DNA of 64,000 nt from Bacteroidales bacterium (GTDB lineage: Bacteria; Bacteroidota; Bacteroidia; Bacteroidales; UBA1402), in contig JAJFTH010000003.1 in NCBI GenBank assembly GCA_021373135.1, positions 620,001 through 684,000 on the forward strand, written 5' to 3'. This document shows positions 33,642 to 43,892 of the stretch, one piece after another. Both the position numbers and the translations under genes were made by a program. The notes beneath the pieces were generated by a model. The model saw nothing but the letters and a program-made list of their open reading frames with translations. It was not told the origin of the DNA and did not search any database. Position 1 is the first letter of the stretch. The number at the start of each line of letters is the position of its first letter.

Positions 33642-35273
33642 TTAGAAATGGTCGTCAAGCACAGTCGCATTCTTGGATTTTGTGATGATTTCCACAGCTT
33701 TTGTCAGCGTTAGGTCATCCTCCTGCAAAATTTTCCAAAAAGCATCTTCATCCAACATATCCCTTGCAATGTACGCCTTGATTTGCGTCAGAGCCATCGG
33801 GAAAGATTTCTCGATAAATTCCAGCCGACCTCTGTAATTTCTGTTTTCTGCATATTCAAGGAATTTCGAAATCAAATCCTGATCGTCAAGGTAAAAAGAC
33901 AGCTTATTGGGCGTGTTATAGGGTTTTAGGGAATCTCTATTGACATCCGTATAGGAATAAGCAAAACCGTATATCAACCCGGCACTGGCCACCTTGTTAT
34001 ACCAGGATGTCATACCGGTCGTATCCAAAGGAATGAAAAAGTCCGGAATAATTCCACCGCCACCATAGACAATCCTTCCGCCGACGGTTTTAAAACGCAG
34101 CTTGTTGTTCACATGAATATTGGCTTTGGAATCAAATTCACCTTTCATATAACGGTTGACAATATCCATCTGATAATTTTCATCTTCACCGTTTTTATAA
34201 GGTTTTTGAATGCATCTTCCGGAAGGGATATAAAACCTGGCGATGGTGAGACGTACGGCAGACCCGTCACGGAAAGGAATTTCATTCTGAACTAATCCTT
34301 TACCAAAAGAACGGCGGCCAACAACATAACCGCGGTCGTTGTCCTGAATGGCGCCAGCCAGGATTTCACTGGAAGAGGCAGACCACTCATCAACAAGAAT
34401 AGCCACAGGGACCTGTTGGAAAGAACCTTTTCCGTTTGAATAGACATCCTCTCTCGGATAAGCCTTGCCCTTGGTGTACAAAATCAAACGATTGGCAGGC
34501 AAGAATTCATTGGCGATATTCAAGGCCGGCTCCATCAATCCACCGGGATTACCTCGTAAATCGATGATGAATTTGGTACACTTATGTTTCTGAAGGTAAG
34601 CCATGGCCTGCAGGAACTCCGAATGTGCCAAACGTCCGAAATTTCCGATCTTGATATAACCTATTTCCTTACCGATCTTATATTTGGCATCTACACTATA
34701 TAAAGGAATATCATCCCTAACAATGGTATAGGTGTAAATCTTTCTTTTGTGGGATCGCAATAGAGTGACTCTTACTTTTGTGCCTTTTTGACCACGCAAG
34801 ACTTTCATGATCGAATCCGTCGTAATAGATTTTCCGACAAATGATCTACCATTGATCTTGATGATTTTATCACCGGCCAACAATCCTGCCTTTGCTGACG
34901 GGCCTCCGCTCACAACAGAAACAACCCTGATCGTGTCATCATAAATGTTGAATTGAACGCCTATTCCGCTGAAACTGCCTTCTATCTGTTCATTGGCGGC
35001 TGCACGGTCTTCGGCAGAAATGTAAACTGAATGAGGATCCAATTCTCCAAGAATCTTGGGCAACAAATCTTCAACCATTTGCTTCTGATCGACACTATCA
35101 ACATATTTCGTATCAATCAGAGACATCAAGGCATTGACCTTATTCATGTAAAGGCCATTACCACTTCCAATCAGGGAACGTTGAGACATTAAATTACCAA
35201 CGATAAGGCCGACTACAATACATCCGGCCATTGCAATAGGTATCCAGACTTTCCCTTTATTATTCGCTTCCAT
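33642..35273 (-). CDS. S41 family C-terminal processing protease
   Basis: 543 residues: an N-terminal membrane anchor (about 9-27), a PDZ domain (about 95-180, SFSGIGVQF ... GLLAGDKIIKING), and the S41 protease domain with the catalytic serine in DEWSASSSEILAGA and the lysine in GRRSFGKGLVQNE. A C-terminal extension of about 150 residues follows. It is expected to degrade or process proteins in the periplasm. It overlaps the dCMP deaminase gene by one base. Confidence 0.92.
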   Translation of the reverse strand: MEANNKGKVWIPIAMAGCIVVGLIVGNLMSQRSLIGSGNGLYMNKVNALMSLIDTKYVDSVDQKQMVEDLLPKILGELDPHSVYISAEDRAAANEQIEGSFSGIGVQFNIYDDTIRVVSVVSGGPSAKAGLLAGDKIIKINGRSFVGKSITTDSIMKVLRGQKGTKVRVTLLRSHKRKIYTYTIVRDDIPLYSVDAKYKIGKEIGYIKIGNFGRLAHSEFLQAMAYLQKHKCTKFIIDLRGNPGGLMEPALNIANEFLPANRLILYTKGKAYPREDVYSNGKGSFQQVPVAILVDEWSASSSEILAGAIQDNDRGYVVGRRSFGKGLVQNEIPFRDGSAVRLTIARFYIPSGRCIQKPYKNGEDENYQMDIVNRYMKGEFDSKANIHVNNKLRFKTVGGRIVYGGGGIIPDFFIPLDTTGMTSWYNKVASAGLIYGFAYSYTDVNRDSLKPYNTPNKLSFYLDDQDLISKFLEYAENRNYRGRLEFIEKSFPMALTQIKAYIARDMLDEDAFWKILQEDDLTLTKAVEIITKSKNATVLDDHF

Positions 35274-35710
35274 TATAAATTATTTTTATCACAAAAAACC
35301 GTATTAATTTTAGCACGTCTAAGCAAATCCAAACCATCTTCCAGATGATAAAGCTCTCCGTACACCACTCTGATGATGCCAGCCTGAATGATCAATTTGG
35401 CACATTCTATACACGGAGAAGCTGTCACATAAAGAGTTGCTCCTTCGCTGCTATTATTCGATCTGGCAACTTTGGTGATGGCATTTGCTTCGGCGTGCAA
35501 CACGTAGGGCTTGGTTTTGTCGTTTTCATCTTCACAAACGTTTTCAAAACCGGAAGGGGTGCCATTGTAACCATCTGAAATAATCATCTTGTCCTTTACC
35601 AGCAATGCACCCACCTGCCTACGCCGGCAGTAAGAATTTTCTGCCCAAATCTGTGCCATTCGCATATAGCGCTTATCCAGACTGGCTTGTTTCTCAGAAA
35701 TTTGATCCAT
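35273..35710 (-). CDS. dCMP deaminase family protein
   Basis: 145 residues. The zinc-dependent deaminase motifs are intact: HAEANAI (histidine ligand and proton-shuttle glutamate) and PCIECAKLI (two cysteine ligands). It converts dCMP to dUMP for thymidylate synthesis. ComE-type competence homologues share this fold, so the label is by family. It is the upstream member of a pair with the S41 protease gene. Confidence 0.9.
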   Translation of the reverse strand: MDQISEKQASLDKRYMRMAQIWAENSYCRRRQVGALLVKDKMIISDGYNGTPSGFENVCEDENDKTKPYVLHAEANAITKVARSNNSSEGATLYVTASPCIECAKLIIQAGIIRVVYGELYHLEDGLDLLRRAKINTVFCDKNNL

Positions 35711-35758
35711 TCTTCATTTATGTTAAAAACTCACGTTGCGAAGCTATGCTCCGTATCA

Positions 35759-37924
35759 TCATTTAATAATTCCGTTTCTTTTCAGCAAAGCATCGATGCC
35801 AGGTTCCTGACCTCTGAAACGTTTGTAAAGTTGCATGGGAGGTTCCGTTCCACCTTTGGAAAGGATATTCTCACGAAAAGAAGCAGCTGTTTCGGTATCA
35901 AAAATTTTATTGCGGGTCAAGTATGCATAAGCATCTGCATCCAAAACTTCAGCCCATTTATAGCTGTAATAACCGGCTGCATAACCTCCTGAAAAAATAT
36001 GGCTGAAAGAGGTGCTCGTCAGGCAATCCTTAGGTTGAGGCAGCACGATGGCTTTTGCCCAGGCTTTGCGTTCAAATTCAAATAGATCGCCCTTGAAATC
36101 CGTTGTCAAAGTATGCCATCCCATATCTAAATAGCCAAAACTGAGTTGACGCATGCAAGCATAGGCAACATTGAAATTCTCAGCAACCTTGATCTTTTGA
36201 ACCAATTCATAAGGAATTTTTTCGCCTGTTTGATAATGGATGGCAAATCCATCGAGAAATTCTTTTTCAGAAGCCCAATTTTCCATCACTTGAGAAGGCA
36301 ATTCCACAAAATCCCTATAAACATTGGTTCCTGCCTGACTGCGATAATTGACATCTGAGAAGATGCCATGCAAGGAATGTCCGAATTCATGCAGGAAAGT
36401 GGTCAATTCGTCAAATGTCAACAAAGAGGGTTTGGATTCGGTAGCCTTTGTAAAATTTGTAGTGATGCTTACTTGGGGACGATAATCTTTTCCATTGAAA
36501 CGATATTGTTCGTTGATATCGCTCATCCATGCACCGGCACGTTTTCCCTGACGGGGGAAAAAATCAATATACAACACAGCCAGGTAACGTCCATCCTTGT
36601 CAAAAACTTCCCAGGCTTCCACCTCCTTGTTCCAGGTAGGAATTTTCGGGTTCTTTTTGAAAGTGATTCCATACAATTTGGTGGCCAAACCGAACACTCC
36701 CTTTTGCACATTTTCCAGCTTGAAATAGGGACGAAGCAATTCATCGTTGATGTCATACTGGGCACTTTTCAGCTTTTCAGAATAATAAGACCAGTCCCAA
36801 GGTTCCAACTTGATGTTCTTTCCTTCCATACCAATGGCAAAACCCTGTACAGCTGCCACCTCTGATTTGGCGACAGGCATGTAGGCATCAGCAAGCTTAT
36901 CCAACAAACCATAAACGGCTTCCGGCTTTTCGGCCATTCTGCGACGCAAGGCAAAATCTGCATAGGTCGTTTTTCCCATCAAAACGGCAATCTGCCGTCT
37001 AATATTGACTATATCACGCACGATTTCGCAATTGTTGAATTCACCCGATGTAGCCAATGTGCTTTTTGCCCGGTAAAGTTCTTCGCGCAAAGCCCGGTTC
37101 TCCGCATATTTCATAAACGGGGAAAAACTTGGAGCTGACAAATCGAAAGCCCAGCCTTCTTTTCCCTTTTCTTTTGCCTTTTCGCCGGCGGCAGTCAGGA
37201 TATCTTCAGGAAGCCCTTTCAGCAGAGATTTGTCTGTGATATATTTCACATACTGATCGGTAGCCTTCAGTGTATTCTGAGAAAAAGTTTCATCGAGGTT
37301 GCTCAATTTGACGCTCAACTCACGGTATTTCTCACGATCTGCACCCTGAAGAGCTGCGCCGCTCAGCATAAAGCTTTCGTAAGTGTCTTCCACCAGCTTT
37401 TTCTGGTCTTGTGCCAACGAAAGATTCTCACGGTTATCATAAATGGTCTTGATACGCGCAAAAAGGGCTTCATTCAGACTGATCTTATTGGCATGCTCGG
37501 TCTGCATGGTAGCGACCTTCGAGCCGAGAGCCATCAACTCATCATTGTTTTCGCTTCCGCAAAGCGTATAGAAAACAGCCGAAACATCATGAAGCAAACT
37601 TCCCGAATGTTCCATGGCAAGAATGGTATTTTCAAAAGTAGGAGCCGCCTCATTTCCAGCAATCTTATCTATTTCTGCATCTTCCAACGCAAATGCCTTT
37701 TCAAAGGCAGGCATGAAATGTTCAATCTTGACCTTATCAAACGGGAGCGTCTGATGAGGCGTTTTATAACTTGAGAAAAAAGGATTTGCAGCCTCCGCGC
37801 TCATCCCGGACATTAAAATTGCCATCATATACAAACTTATAAATTTTATCCGATAATCATTCTCATTCAGTGACCGGCGGAGATGACGCCCAAAACTTTT
37901 TTCCAACATTTTCATATTTGTCAT
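35759..37924 (-). CDS. M3 family peptidase (peptidyl-dipeptidase Dcp-like)
   Basis: 721 residues. An N-terminal exported segment (FISLYMMAILMSGMSAEA) suggests periplasmic location; the real start may be the ATG 3 codons in. The zinc motif HEFGHSLHG lies near 36364-36392 (minus strand), and the third ligand E follows in the usual helix (NFNVAYACMRQ region beyond). M3 enzymes cut oligopeptides, and Dcp removes C-terminal dipeptides. It begins 27 bp after the short cNMP-domain gene. Confidence 0.9.
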   Translation of the reverse strand: MTNMKMLEKSFGRHLRRSLNENDYRIKFISLYMMAILMSGMSAEAANPFFSSYKTPHQTLPFDKVKIEHFMPAFEKAFALEDAEIDKIAGNEAAPTFENTILAMEHSGSLLHDVSAVFYTLCGSENNDELMALGSKVATMQTEHANKISLNEALFARIKTIYDNRENLSLAQDQKKLVEDTYESFMLSGAALQGADREKYRELSVKLSNLDETFSQNTLKATDQYVKYITDKSLLKGLPEDILTAAGEKAKEKGKEGWAFDLSAPSFSPFMKYAENRALREELYRAKSTLATSGEFNNCEIVRDIVNIRRQIAVLMGKTTYADFALRRRMAEKPEAVYGLLDKLADAYMPVAKSEVAAVQGFAIGMEGKNIKLEPWDWSYYSEKLKSAQYDINDELLRPYFKLENVQKGVFGLATKLYGITFKKNPKIPTWNKEVEAWEVFDKDGRYLAVLYIDFFPRQGKRAGAWMSDINEQYRFNGKDYRPQVSITTNFTKATESKPSLLTFDELTTFLHEFGHSLHGIFSDVNYRSQAGTNVYRDFVELPSQVMENWASEKEFLDGFAIHYQTGEKIPYELVQKIKVAENFNVAYACMRQLSFGYLDMGWHTLTTDFKGDLFEFERKAWAKAIVLPQPKDCLTSTSFSHIFSGGYAAGYYSYKWAEVLDADAYAYLTRNKIFDTETAASFRENILSKGGTEPPMQLYKRFRGQEPGIDALLKRNGIIK

Positions 37925-37950
37925 ATTTTACAAACCATATTCCTCGTTTT

Positions 37951-38367
37951 CTATTTCCTTTCAACAGACAGTTTATCTATGGTATCAGAAAGCAAATCCA
38001 GATAATTCACCATAAAAACCGGACATTGGCGAAGAAGAAACAGCAAAGATTTGGTTTCAATATTTAAGATACTACTTGTTTCCAAGGCTGTCACATCCAT
38101 TGAATAATGCCTGTTCGACCCAAAAAGGCCGAGATAAGACAACAAATCCGGACCGGATATGATCCGTTCACCACTTATAGTATGGGTTTTAACCTTGCCA
38201 TTCAATAAATAAACCAGCCCACGGGAATCCATCCGGCGATCGAAAATGACATCACCAGGTCTATATTTTTCGAAATCCAAATTGATCTTTGAAATTAACG
38301 AAAATAATTCATCCTTATCAACCCCTTTAAACAAAGGCAATTGCGTAAACAGTTCAAAAATTGACAT
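37951..38367 (-). CDS. Crp/Fnr-like cyclic nucleotide-binding domain protein without a DNA-binding domain
   Basis: 138 residues. The cNMP-binding beta-barrel (YRPGDVIFDRRMDSRGLVYLLNGKVKTH) and the start of the dimer helix (FMVNYLDLLSDTIDKLS) are present, then the protein stops where the HTH should follow. Family members usually have about 190-230 residues. It may be a truncated regulator or a sensor acting by protein contact. The downstream M3 peptidase is close enough for co-transcription. Confidence 0.75.
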   Translation of the reverse strand: MSIFELFTQLPLFKGVDKDELFSLISKINLDFEKYRPGDVIFDRRMDSRGLVYLLNGKVKTHTISGERIISGPDLLSYLGLFGSNRHYSMDVTALETSSILNIETKSLLFLLRQCPVFMVNYLDLLSDTIDKLSVERK

Positions 38368-38467
38368 CTGCTTTCTTATCTTTTTATACCCATGAATAAT
38401 AAGTCAAAAAATTAACGCGAAATTACATAATTTATAGACAAACTCCTTACATTTGTGAAAAAAAGAA

Positions 38468-39109
38468 ATGGGTTTTGACATAAAGGAAATATTAAGTGCT
38501 TTTGTCGTTTTATTTGCCATCATAGACATCACAGGGTCTATTCCGGTTATCATCGACCTGAAACAACGCAAAGGTGAAATCAAAGCAGGAAGAGTAAGCA
38601 TCGTCTCGTTTCTAACATTGACAGCTTTTCTTTTGGCCGGGGAAGGCATATTGAACCTGTTCGGTGTGAATGTTTCATCATTTGCAGTCGCCGGTTCCAT
38701 TGTCATTTTCGTTTTGGCGGCTGAGATGACTTTTGACGTTCGTATTTTCAAGGATGAAAGTCCGTCGGAAGCGTCCTATATCGTTCCCCTGGTTTTTCCG
38801 TTGATTGCCGGAGCAGGAGCTTTTACTACGCTTCTTTCCTTGCGGGCTGAATATGAAATCATCAATATCGTCACTGCCATCGCGTTAAATATGGTTGTTG
38901 TTTACATCGTACTGAAATCTACTGTCAAAATTGAAAAATTTATGGGTAAAGGATCCCTGTATATTCTACGGAAATTTTTTGGCATCATCTTGTTGGCCAT
39001 CGCCGTCAAGCTGTTCACCAGCAACCTTGATCCTCTATTAAACCAGTTGTCCATCGCAAAAAATGCGGAAGCCATCAAACAATTACTGCAATCAGGTTTG
39101 GGTCAATAA
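38468..39109 (+). CDS. MarC family integral membrane protein
   Basis: 213 residues with six predicted membrane segments. Typical MarC features are the ALFAIIDITGSIPVI-type first helix (here FAIIDITGSIPVIIDL) and the PLVFPLIAGAGAFTTLLSL segment. MarC proteins are inner-membrane proteins of unknown transport role; the old link to multiple antibiotic resistance is not supported. Single gene. Confidence 0.9.
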   Translation: MGFDIKEILSAFVVLFAIIDITGSIPVIIDLKQRKGEIKAGRVSIVSFLTLTAFLLAGEGILNLFGVNVSSFAVAGSIVIFVLAAEMTFDVRIFKDESPSEASYIVPLVFPLIAGAGAFTTLLSLRAEYEIINIVTAIALNMVVVYIVLKSTVKIEKFMGKGSLYILRKFFGIILLAIAVKLFTSNLDPLLNQLSIAKNAEAIKQLLQSGLGQ

Positions 39110-39216
39110 ATAAACAATCTGTTTATATACCTAAACAGTGCTCAAAAAAATATGAATTAATTGTTTCATATTCTCATTTGAATTCCTTACTTTCGTTAGA
39201 CTAAAAACAGTGAACC

Positions 39217-41172
39217 ATGAGCTACCTGAAATTTGACAAAGCCCTCATGATCAATTTGGAGCAATCTCTTTCAAAAGAAATGCTTCGAACAAACAAATCG
39301 GGAGCCTACAGTTACTCTACCATCGTTGATTGCAACACCAGGAAATACCACGGTCTGTTTGTCATCCCGTTACCGGAACTTGACGGCGAAAATCATGTCT
39401 TGATGTCCTCCCTCGACACAACCGTTATCCAACACGGAGCAGAATTCAATCTTGGGCTTCATAAATATCCGGGAGACAATTATAGCCCGAAAGGTCATAA
39501 ATATATCCGCGAATATGAGTGCGACTCCATACCTTCAACAACCTATCGTGTCGGTGGCGTCATACTCTCGCGTGAACTGATATTTGTTTCGTTCGAAAAC
39601 AGGTTGCTGATCAAATATACCCTATTGGAAGCACATTCACCAACCCGTCTGCGCTTCAAACCTTTTCTGGCTTTCCGAAATGCATCTTCCCTTTGTCATG
39701 AGAACAATGCCATCAACAAGAATTATGAGATGATTGAAAATGGTGTGAAGATGTGTCTATACCCGGGGTATCCGGAATTACACATGCAAACTTCCCATAA
39801 AAACGATTTCGTATACATGCCGGATTGGTACAGGAATATCGAATACCTTAAAGAACAAGAACGTGGCTACGAATACAAAGAAGACCTGTTTGTTCCCGGT
39901 TACTTTGAATTGCCCATCAAAAAAGGAGAAAGTATCATTTTTTCCGTCGGTACTACACAGCTTTCTCCACATAGCATGAAACATTTGTTTGAGAAAGAAG
40001 CAGCCAACCGTACCCCCAGAAACAGTTTTACAAACTGTCTGAAGAACGCAGCTTATCAGTTGTACTATAAACGGGACGGACAACGCTACATCATCTCCGG
40101 GTATCCATGGTTTAAATGCAGGGCGAGAGATTTATTCATTGCTCTTCCCGGTTGCACCATCGCAGCAAAAGATCCCAACCTCTTCGATGCCATCATGGAG
40201 ACCGGGGAAAAAGCTATTTGCAACTATATGGAGCATCAGCCACTCGATTGCGATATCACCGAAATAGAAGCCCCGGATGTTTTACTATGGTATATCTGGT
40301 CCATTCAAGAATACGCCAAATATCACGGAATTGACTTCTGTTGCAAAAAATACGGGGAAAAAATTTTCAAAGTTCTTGATTATATCAGGAACCAACGGCA
40401 TGAAAACCTTTTACTTCACGATAACGGACTTTTGTCCACCAACGGCAAAGACAAACCGGTCAGCTGGATGAATTCTGTGCAATACGGAAAGCCTGTGGTT
40501 CCAAGAACAGGCTATTTGGTTGAATTCAACGCATTGTGGTATAACGCCCTTTGTTTTGGAAGAGAATTGGCCATTAATGCAAATAAGGAACAGTTGGCAA
40601 CTATTTATAACTTTGAAGCCGAAAAGACAGCCGGTTCCTTCGTTCGTGTCTTTTTGAATCAATATGGCTATTTATTTGATTTTGTAAACGGGAATCAACC
40701 GGACTGGAGCGTACGGCCCAACCAAATTTTTGCAGTCTCTCTGGATTATTCTCCTCTCGACCAGATGCAGAAAAAGACCGTACTTGATTTTGTCACCAAG
40801 GAATTATTGACACCCAAAGGTTTACGTACCCTGAGCCCCAAAAGCGTCGGATACAATCCGGTTTTTGAAGGAAACGAAGAGCAACGCATCGGTGCTTACC
40901 ACCAGGGGACAGCCTGGCCCTGGCTCATCGGACCTTATCTGGAAGGTTATCTCAAAATTCACAAGATGAGCGGGCTCAGCTTTGCGCAACGCATCATTTA
41001 TGGTTTCGAGGAAGAATTTAGCGAAAGAGGTATCAGCACCATTTCTGAATTGTTTGACGGAAACCCACCATATCGCGGACGCGGAGCAATATCTTTCGCT
41101 ATGAGTGTGGCAGAAATACTGAGAATACAAAGAATAGTCAAAAACATGCTTAACAATACAGAAGAGAAATGA
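39217..41172 (+). CDS. Glycogen debranching enzyme (amylo-alpha-1,6-glucosidase)
   Basis: 651 residues: an N-terminal beta-sandwich domain (GAYSYSTIVDCNTRKYHGLFV) and a C-terminal (alpha/alpha)6 barrel of the GDE_C type (GYPWFKCRARDLFIALPG; YHQGTAWPWLIGPYLEGYL). It hydrolyses alpha-1,6 branch points of glycogen. It is the first gene of a three-gene glycogen operon with 4 bp overlap to the next. There is no signal peptide, in agreement with intracellular storage. Confidence 0.9.
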   Translation: MSYLKFDKALMINLEQSLSKEMLRTNKSGAYSYSTIVDCNTRKYHGLFVIPLPELDGENHVLMSSLDTTVIQHGAEFNLGLHKYPGDNYSPKGHKYIREYECDSIPSTTYRVGGVILSRELIFVSFENRLLIKYTLLEAHSPTRLRFKPFLAFRNASSLCHENNAINKNYEMIENGVKMCLYPGYPELHMQTSHKNDFVYMPDWYRNIEYLKEQERGYEYKEDLFVPGYFELPIKKGESIIFSVGTTQLSPHSMKHLFEKEAANRTPRNSFTNCLKNAAYQLYYKRDGQRYIISGYPWFKCRARDLFIALPGCTIAAKDPNLFDAIMETGEKAICNYMEHQPLDCDITEIEAPDVLLWYIWSIQEYAKYHGIDFCCKKYGEKIFKVLDYIRNQRHENLLLHDNGLLSTNGKDKPVSWMNSVQYGKPVVPRTGYLVEFNALWYNALCFGRELAINANKEQLATIYNFEAEKTAGSFVRVFLNQYGYLFDFVNGNQPDWSVRPNQIFAVSLDYSPLDQMQKKTVLDFVTKELLTPKGLRTLSPKSVGYNPVFEGNEEQRIGAYHQGTAWPWLIGPYLEGYLKIHKMSGLSFAQRIIYGFEEEFSERGISTISELFDGNPPYRGRGAISFAMSVAEILRIQRIVKNMLNNTEEK

Positions 41173-42431
41173 AGGCCTTAATGTTCGGATGGGAATTTCC
41201 TCCCCACATTCTGGGAGGGTTGGGAACAGCCAGTTATGGTCTGACTAAAGGTATGTCCCTACAAAAAGATCTCGAAATCAGTTTTGTCATACCAAAACCT
41301 CACGGAGATGAAGACCAAAGTTTTCTGAAAATCATCGGTGCATGCTACACACCGGTGGTATGGCGCGATGTCGCACCTGAAAAATTGAAGGAGCGTTTCA
41401 ACTCATCCATGTCACCAGATGAATACTATGCTTTGCGCGATCATATCTATGCCGATTTCAGGTATTTATATACCAATGACCTCGGTTGTATTGAATTTTC
41501 GGGACGATATCCGGACAATTTGCTGGAAGAGATCAACAATTATTCCATTTGTGCCGGCGTAATAGCCCGTAAGGAACAATTTGATGTGATACATTCACAT
41601 GACTGGCTCACCTACCCTGCCGGTATCCATGCCAAGAATGTCAGTGGTAAGCCGCTTGTCATTCATGTTCATGCCACCGATTTTGACAGAAGTCGCGGCA
41701 AGGTCAATCCACAAGTCTACAGCATAGAAAAGAACGGGATGGACCATGCAGACCATATCATCTGCGTCAGTGACCTCACCAGAGACACTGTCATCCATAA
41801 ATACAACCAGAGCCCAGCCAAGGTCACAACAGTTCACAATGCGGTGGATCCTGTCAGTAAAGACATTGAAAATATCGCACCCATCAGAAATACCGGCGAC
41901 AAGATTGTAACTTTTTTAGGACGTATCACCATGCAAAAAGGCCCTGAATATTTTGTCGAAGCTGCGGCCAAAGTCTTGGAGAAGACAAAGCATGTGCAAT
42001 TTGTCATGGCGGGCAGTGGAGACATGACGGAAGCAATGATTCACCTTGCAGCGAAAAGAGGCATCTCTGACAGATTTCATTTTACCGGTTTCCTCAAGGG
42101 AAAGCAAGTGTATGAAATGTTGAAATCCAGTGATGTCTACATCATGCCTTCCGTATCCGAGCCCTTTGGCATTTCCCCGCTGGAAGCCATGCAAGTCGGC
42201 GTTCCAACCATCATTTCCAAGCAATCCGGCTGCGCTGAAATTTTAAACAATGCCATCAAAATTGACTACTGGGACATCGAAGCCATGGCCGATGCCATCT
42301 ATTCCATCATCACTTATCCTGCTATGTACAACTTTTTGAAGACTGAAGGAAAAAGCGAAGTCGATGAAATCAAATGGGAATATGCCGGCCAAAAAGTCCG
42401 AAACATTTACGATTATGTTTGCGGCCGTTAA
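41169..42431 (+). CDS. Family GT4 glycosyltransferase, probable glycogen synthase
   Basis: 420 residues with two Rossmann-like domains. The N-terminal MFGWEFPPHILGGLGTASYGL resembles the K-x-G-G-L nucleotide-sugar site of starch/glycogen synthases. The C-terminal SVSEPFGISPLEAMQVGVPTI carries the EX7E retaining-enzyme motif. Bacteroidales glycogen operons contain this type in place of GlgA. ATGA overlap with the debranching gene shows tight co-expression. The exact donor (ADP- or UDP-glucose) is not determined. Confidence 0.88.
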   Translation: MKALMFGWEFPPHILGGLGTASYGLTKGMSLQKDLEISFVIPKPHGDEDQSFLKIIGACYTPVVWRDVAPEKLKERFNSSMSPDEYYALRDHIYADFRYLYTNDLGCIEFSGRYPDNLLEEINNYSICAGVIARKEQFDVIHSHDWLTYPAGIHAKNVSGKPLVIHVHATDFDRSRGKVNPQVYSIEKNGMDHADHIICVSDLTRDTVIHKYNQSPAKVTTVHNAVDPVSKDIENIAPIRNTGDKIVTFLGRITMQKGPEYFVEAAAKVLEKTKHVQFVMAGSGDMTEAMIHLAAKRGISDRFHFTGFLKGKQVYEMLKSSDVYIMPSVSEPFGISPLEAMQVGVPTIISKQSGCAEILNNAIKIDYWDIEAMADAIYSIITYPAMYNFLKTEGKSEVDEIKWEYAGQKVRNIYDYVCGR

Positions 42432-42463
42432 CAATCATGTTTAAGAATGAAAAAACATTGCAT

Positions 42464-43768
42464 ATGAAGACAATTTGCTTCTATTTCCAGATTCATCAGC
42501 CATTCCGTCTGAAACGATATCGTTTTTTTGATATCGGTACCGAGCATTACTATTATGATGATTTCAATAATGAAAGTATCCTTCAAAGGGTAGCGACCAG
42601 CTCCTTTTTGCCAGCCAACCAGACCATTCTTGAAATGATTGAAGCCAACAAAGGAAAGTTCAAAGTTGCATTCTCTATCTCAGGCACAGCTCTTGACCAA
42701 TTAGAGATTCATGCACCAGAAGTGATAGACAGCTTTTGTCAATTGGCCAAAACCAATTGTGTTGAATTCTTGTCCGAAACCTATGCACATTCTCTCTGCA
42801 GTCTGAAAGACCAAGATGAATTCAGAGTTCAGGTAGCATTGCACAGCAAACGCATTGAAAGTCTGTTTGGTAAAAAGCCCAGGGTATTCCGCAACACCGA
42901 GCTGATATACTCCGATGAATTGGGAGACATGGTTGCAGACTTGGGATACAAGACCATCCTTACAGAAGGTGCCAAGCATGTTCTCGGATGGAAAAGCCCC
43001 AATTTTGTTTATCAGAGTGCCACCAACCCAAACGTCAAGTTATTGCTTAAAAACAGCAAGCTCAGCGATGACATCACCTTCCGTTTTTCCGACCATCAAT
43101 GGAATGAATATCCGTTGACGGCTGACAAATTTATTGACTGGATAGACAATATTCCTGAAAATGAGCAATTGATCAACCTGTTCATGAATTATGAAACTTT
43201 TGGAAATCTCCAGTCAAAGGAAAGCGGTATTTTTGAATTCTTGAAAGCTCTGCCTCATTTTGCAGAACAAAAAGGAATCACTTTCTCCACGCCTTCAGAA
43301 GTGGCAGCCAAACTAAAGCCTGTAGAACCTCTTTCCATTCCATACTTGATTTCCTGGGCGGATGAAGAACGTGATTTGAGTGCCTGGTTGGGCAATACAC
43401 TTCAGGAAGAAGCTTTCGATAAGTTATACAGCCTTGGTGAACGTGTACGGATGATCAAAGACAGGCGGATACAACAGGATTGGCTATACTTGCAATCCAG
43501 TGACCATTTCTTCTACATGAGCACCAAACGGGCATCAGACGGAGCCGTACATCAGCATTTCAGTCCCTATGACACACCATTTGAAGCATTCACCAACTAC
43601 ATGAATGTCCTGAGTGACTTTATAAAAAGAGTCTACGCCCAATTTCCTTCTTCCGTAGATAACGAGGAATTGAATTCCTTGCTTACCACCATTCAAAATC
43701 AGGAAGAAAAAATCTCAAAATTGGAATCAGAGCTCAAGACGACCCGATCCAGAAAGGCTAAGGCATAA
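42464..43768 (+). CDS. GH57 family alpha-glucan hydrolase or branching enzyme
   Basis: 434 residues from ATG 42464 (MKTICFYFQIHQPFRL); an upstream in-frame start would lie inside the previous gene. GH57 regions seen: IHQP (region 1), the nucleophile glutamate in FRNTELIYSDEL (region 3) and NYETFG (region 4). The C-terminus is a short coiled coil (NQEEKISKLESELK). It is co-transcribed with the debranching enzyme and GT4 gene, which points to glycogen metabolism. Amylase versus other GH57 activities is undecided. Confidence 0.88.
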   Translation: MKTICFYFQIHQPFRLKRYRFFDIGTEHYYYDDFNNESILQRVATSSFLPANQTILEMIEANKGKFKVAFSISGTALDQLEIHAPEVIDSFCQLAKTNCVEFLSETYAHSLCSLKDQDEFRVQVALHSKRIESLFGKKPRVFRNTELIYSDELGDMVADLGYKTILTEGAKHVLGWKSPNFVYQSATNPNVKLLLKNSKLSDDITFRFSDHQWNEYPLTADKFIDWIDNIPENEQLINLFMNYETFGNLQSKESGIFEFLKALPHFAEQKGITFSTPSEVAAKLKPVEPLSIPYLISWADEERDLSAWLGNTLQEEAFDKLYSLGERVRMIKDRRIQQDWLYLQSSDHFFYMSTKRASDGAVHQHFSPYDTPFEAFTNYMNVLSDFIKRVYAQFPSSVDNEELNSLLTTIQNQEEKISKLESELKTTRSRKAKA

Positions 43769-43892
43769 AATACAAAAAAAACAGGAGATAATTAATAATA
43801 TGTATCAACTCTATTACAAATCACCAAACTCGAAAACGGAGAAAGAGCAAATTCTGAATATAGACAAAAAAAACAGCGGAAATTTTACAAGA

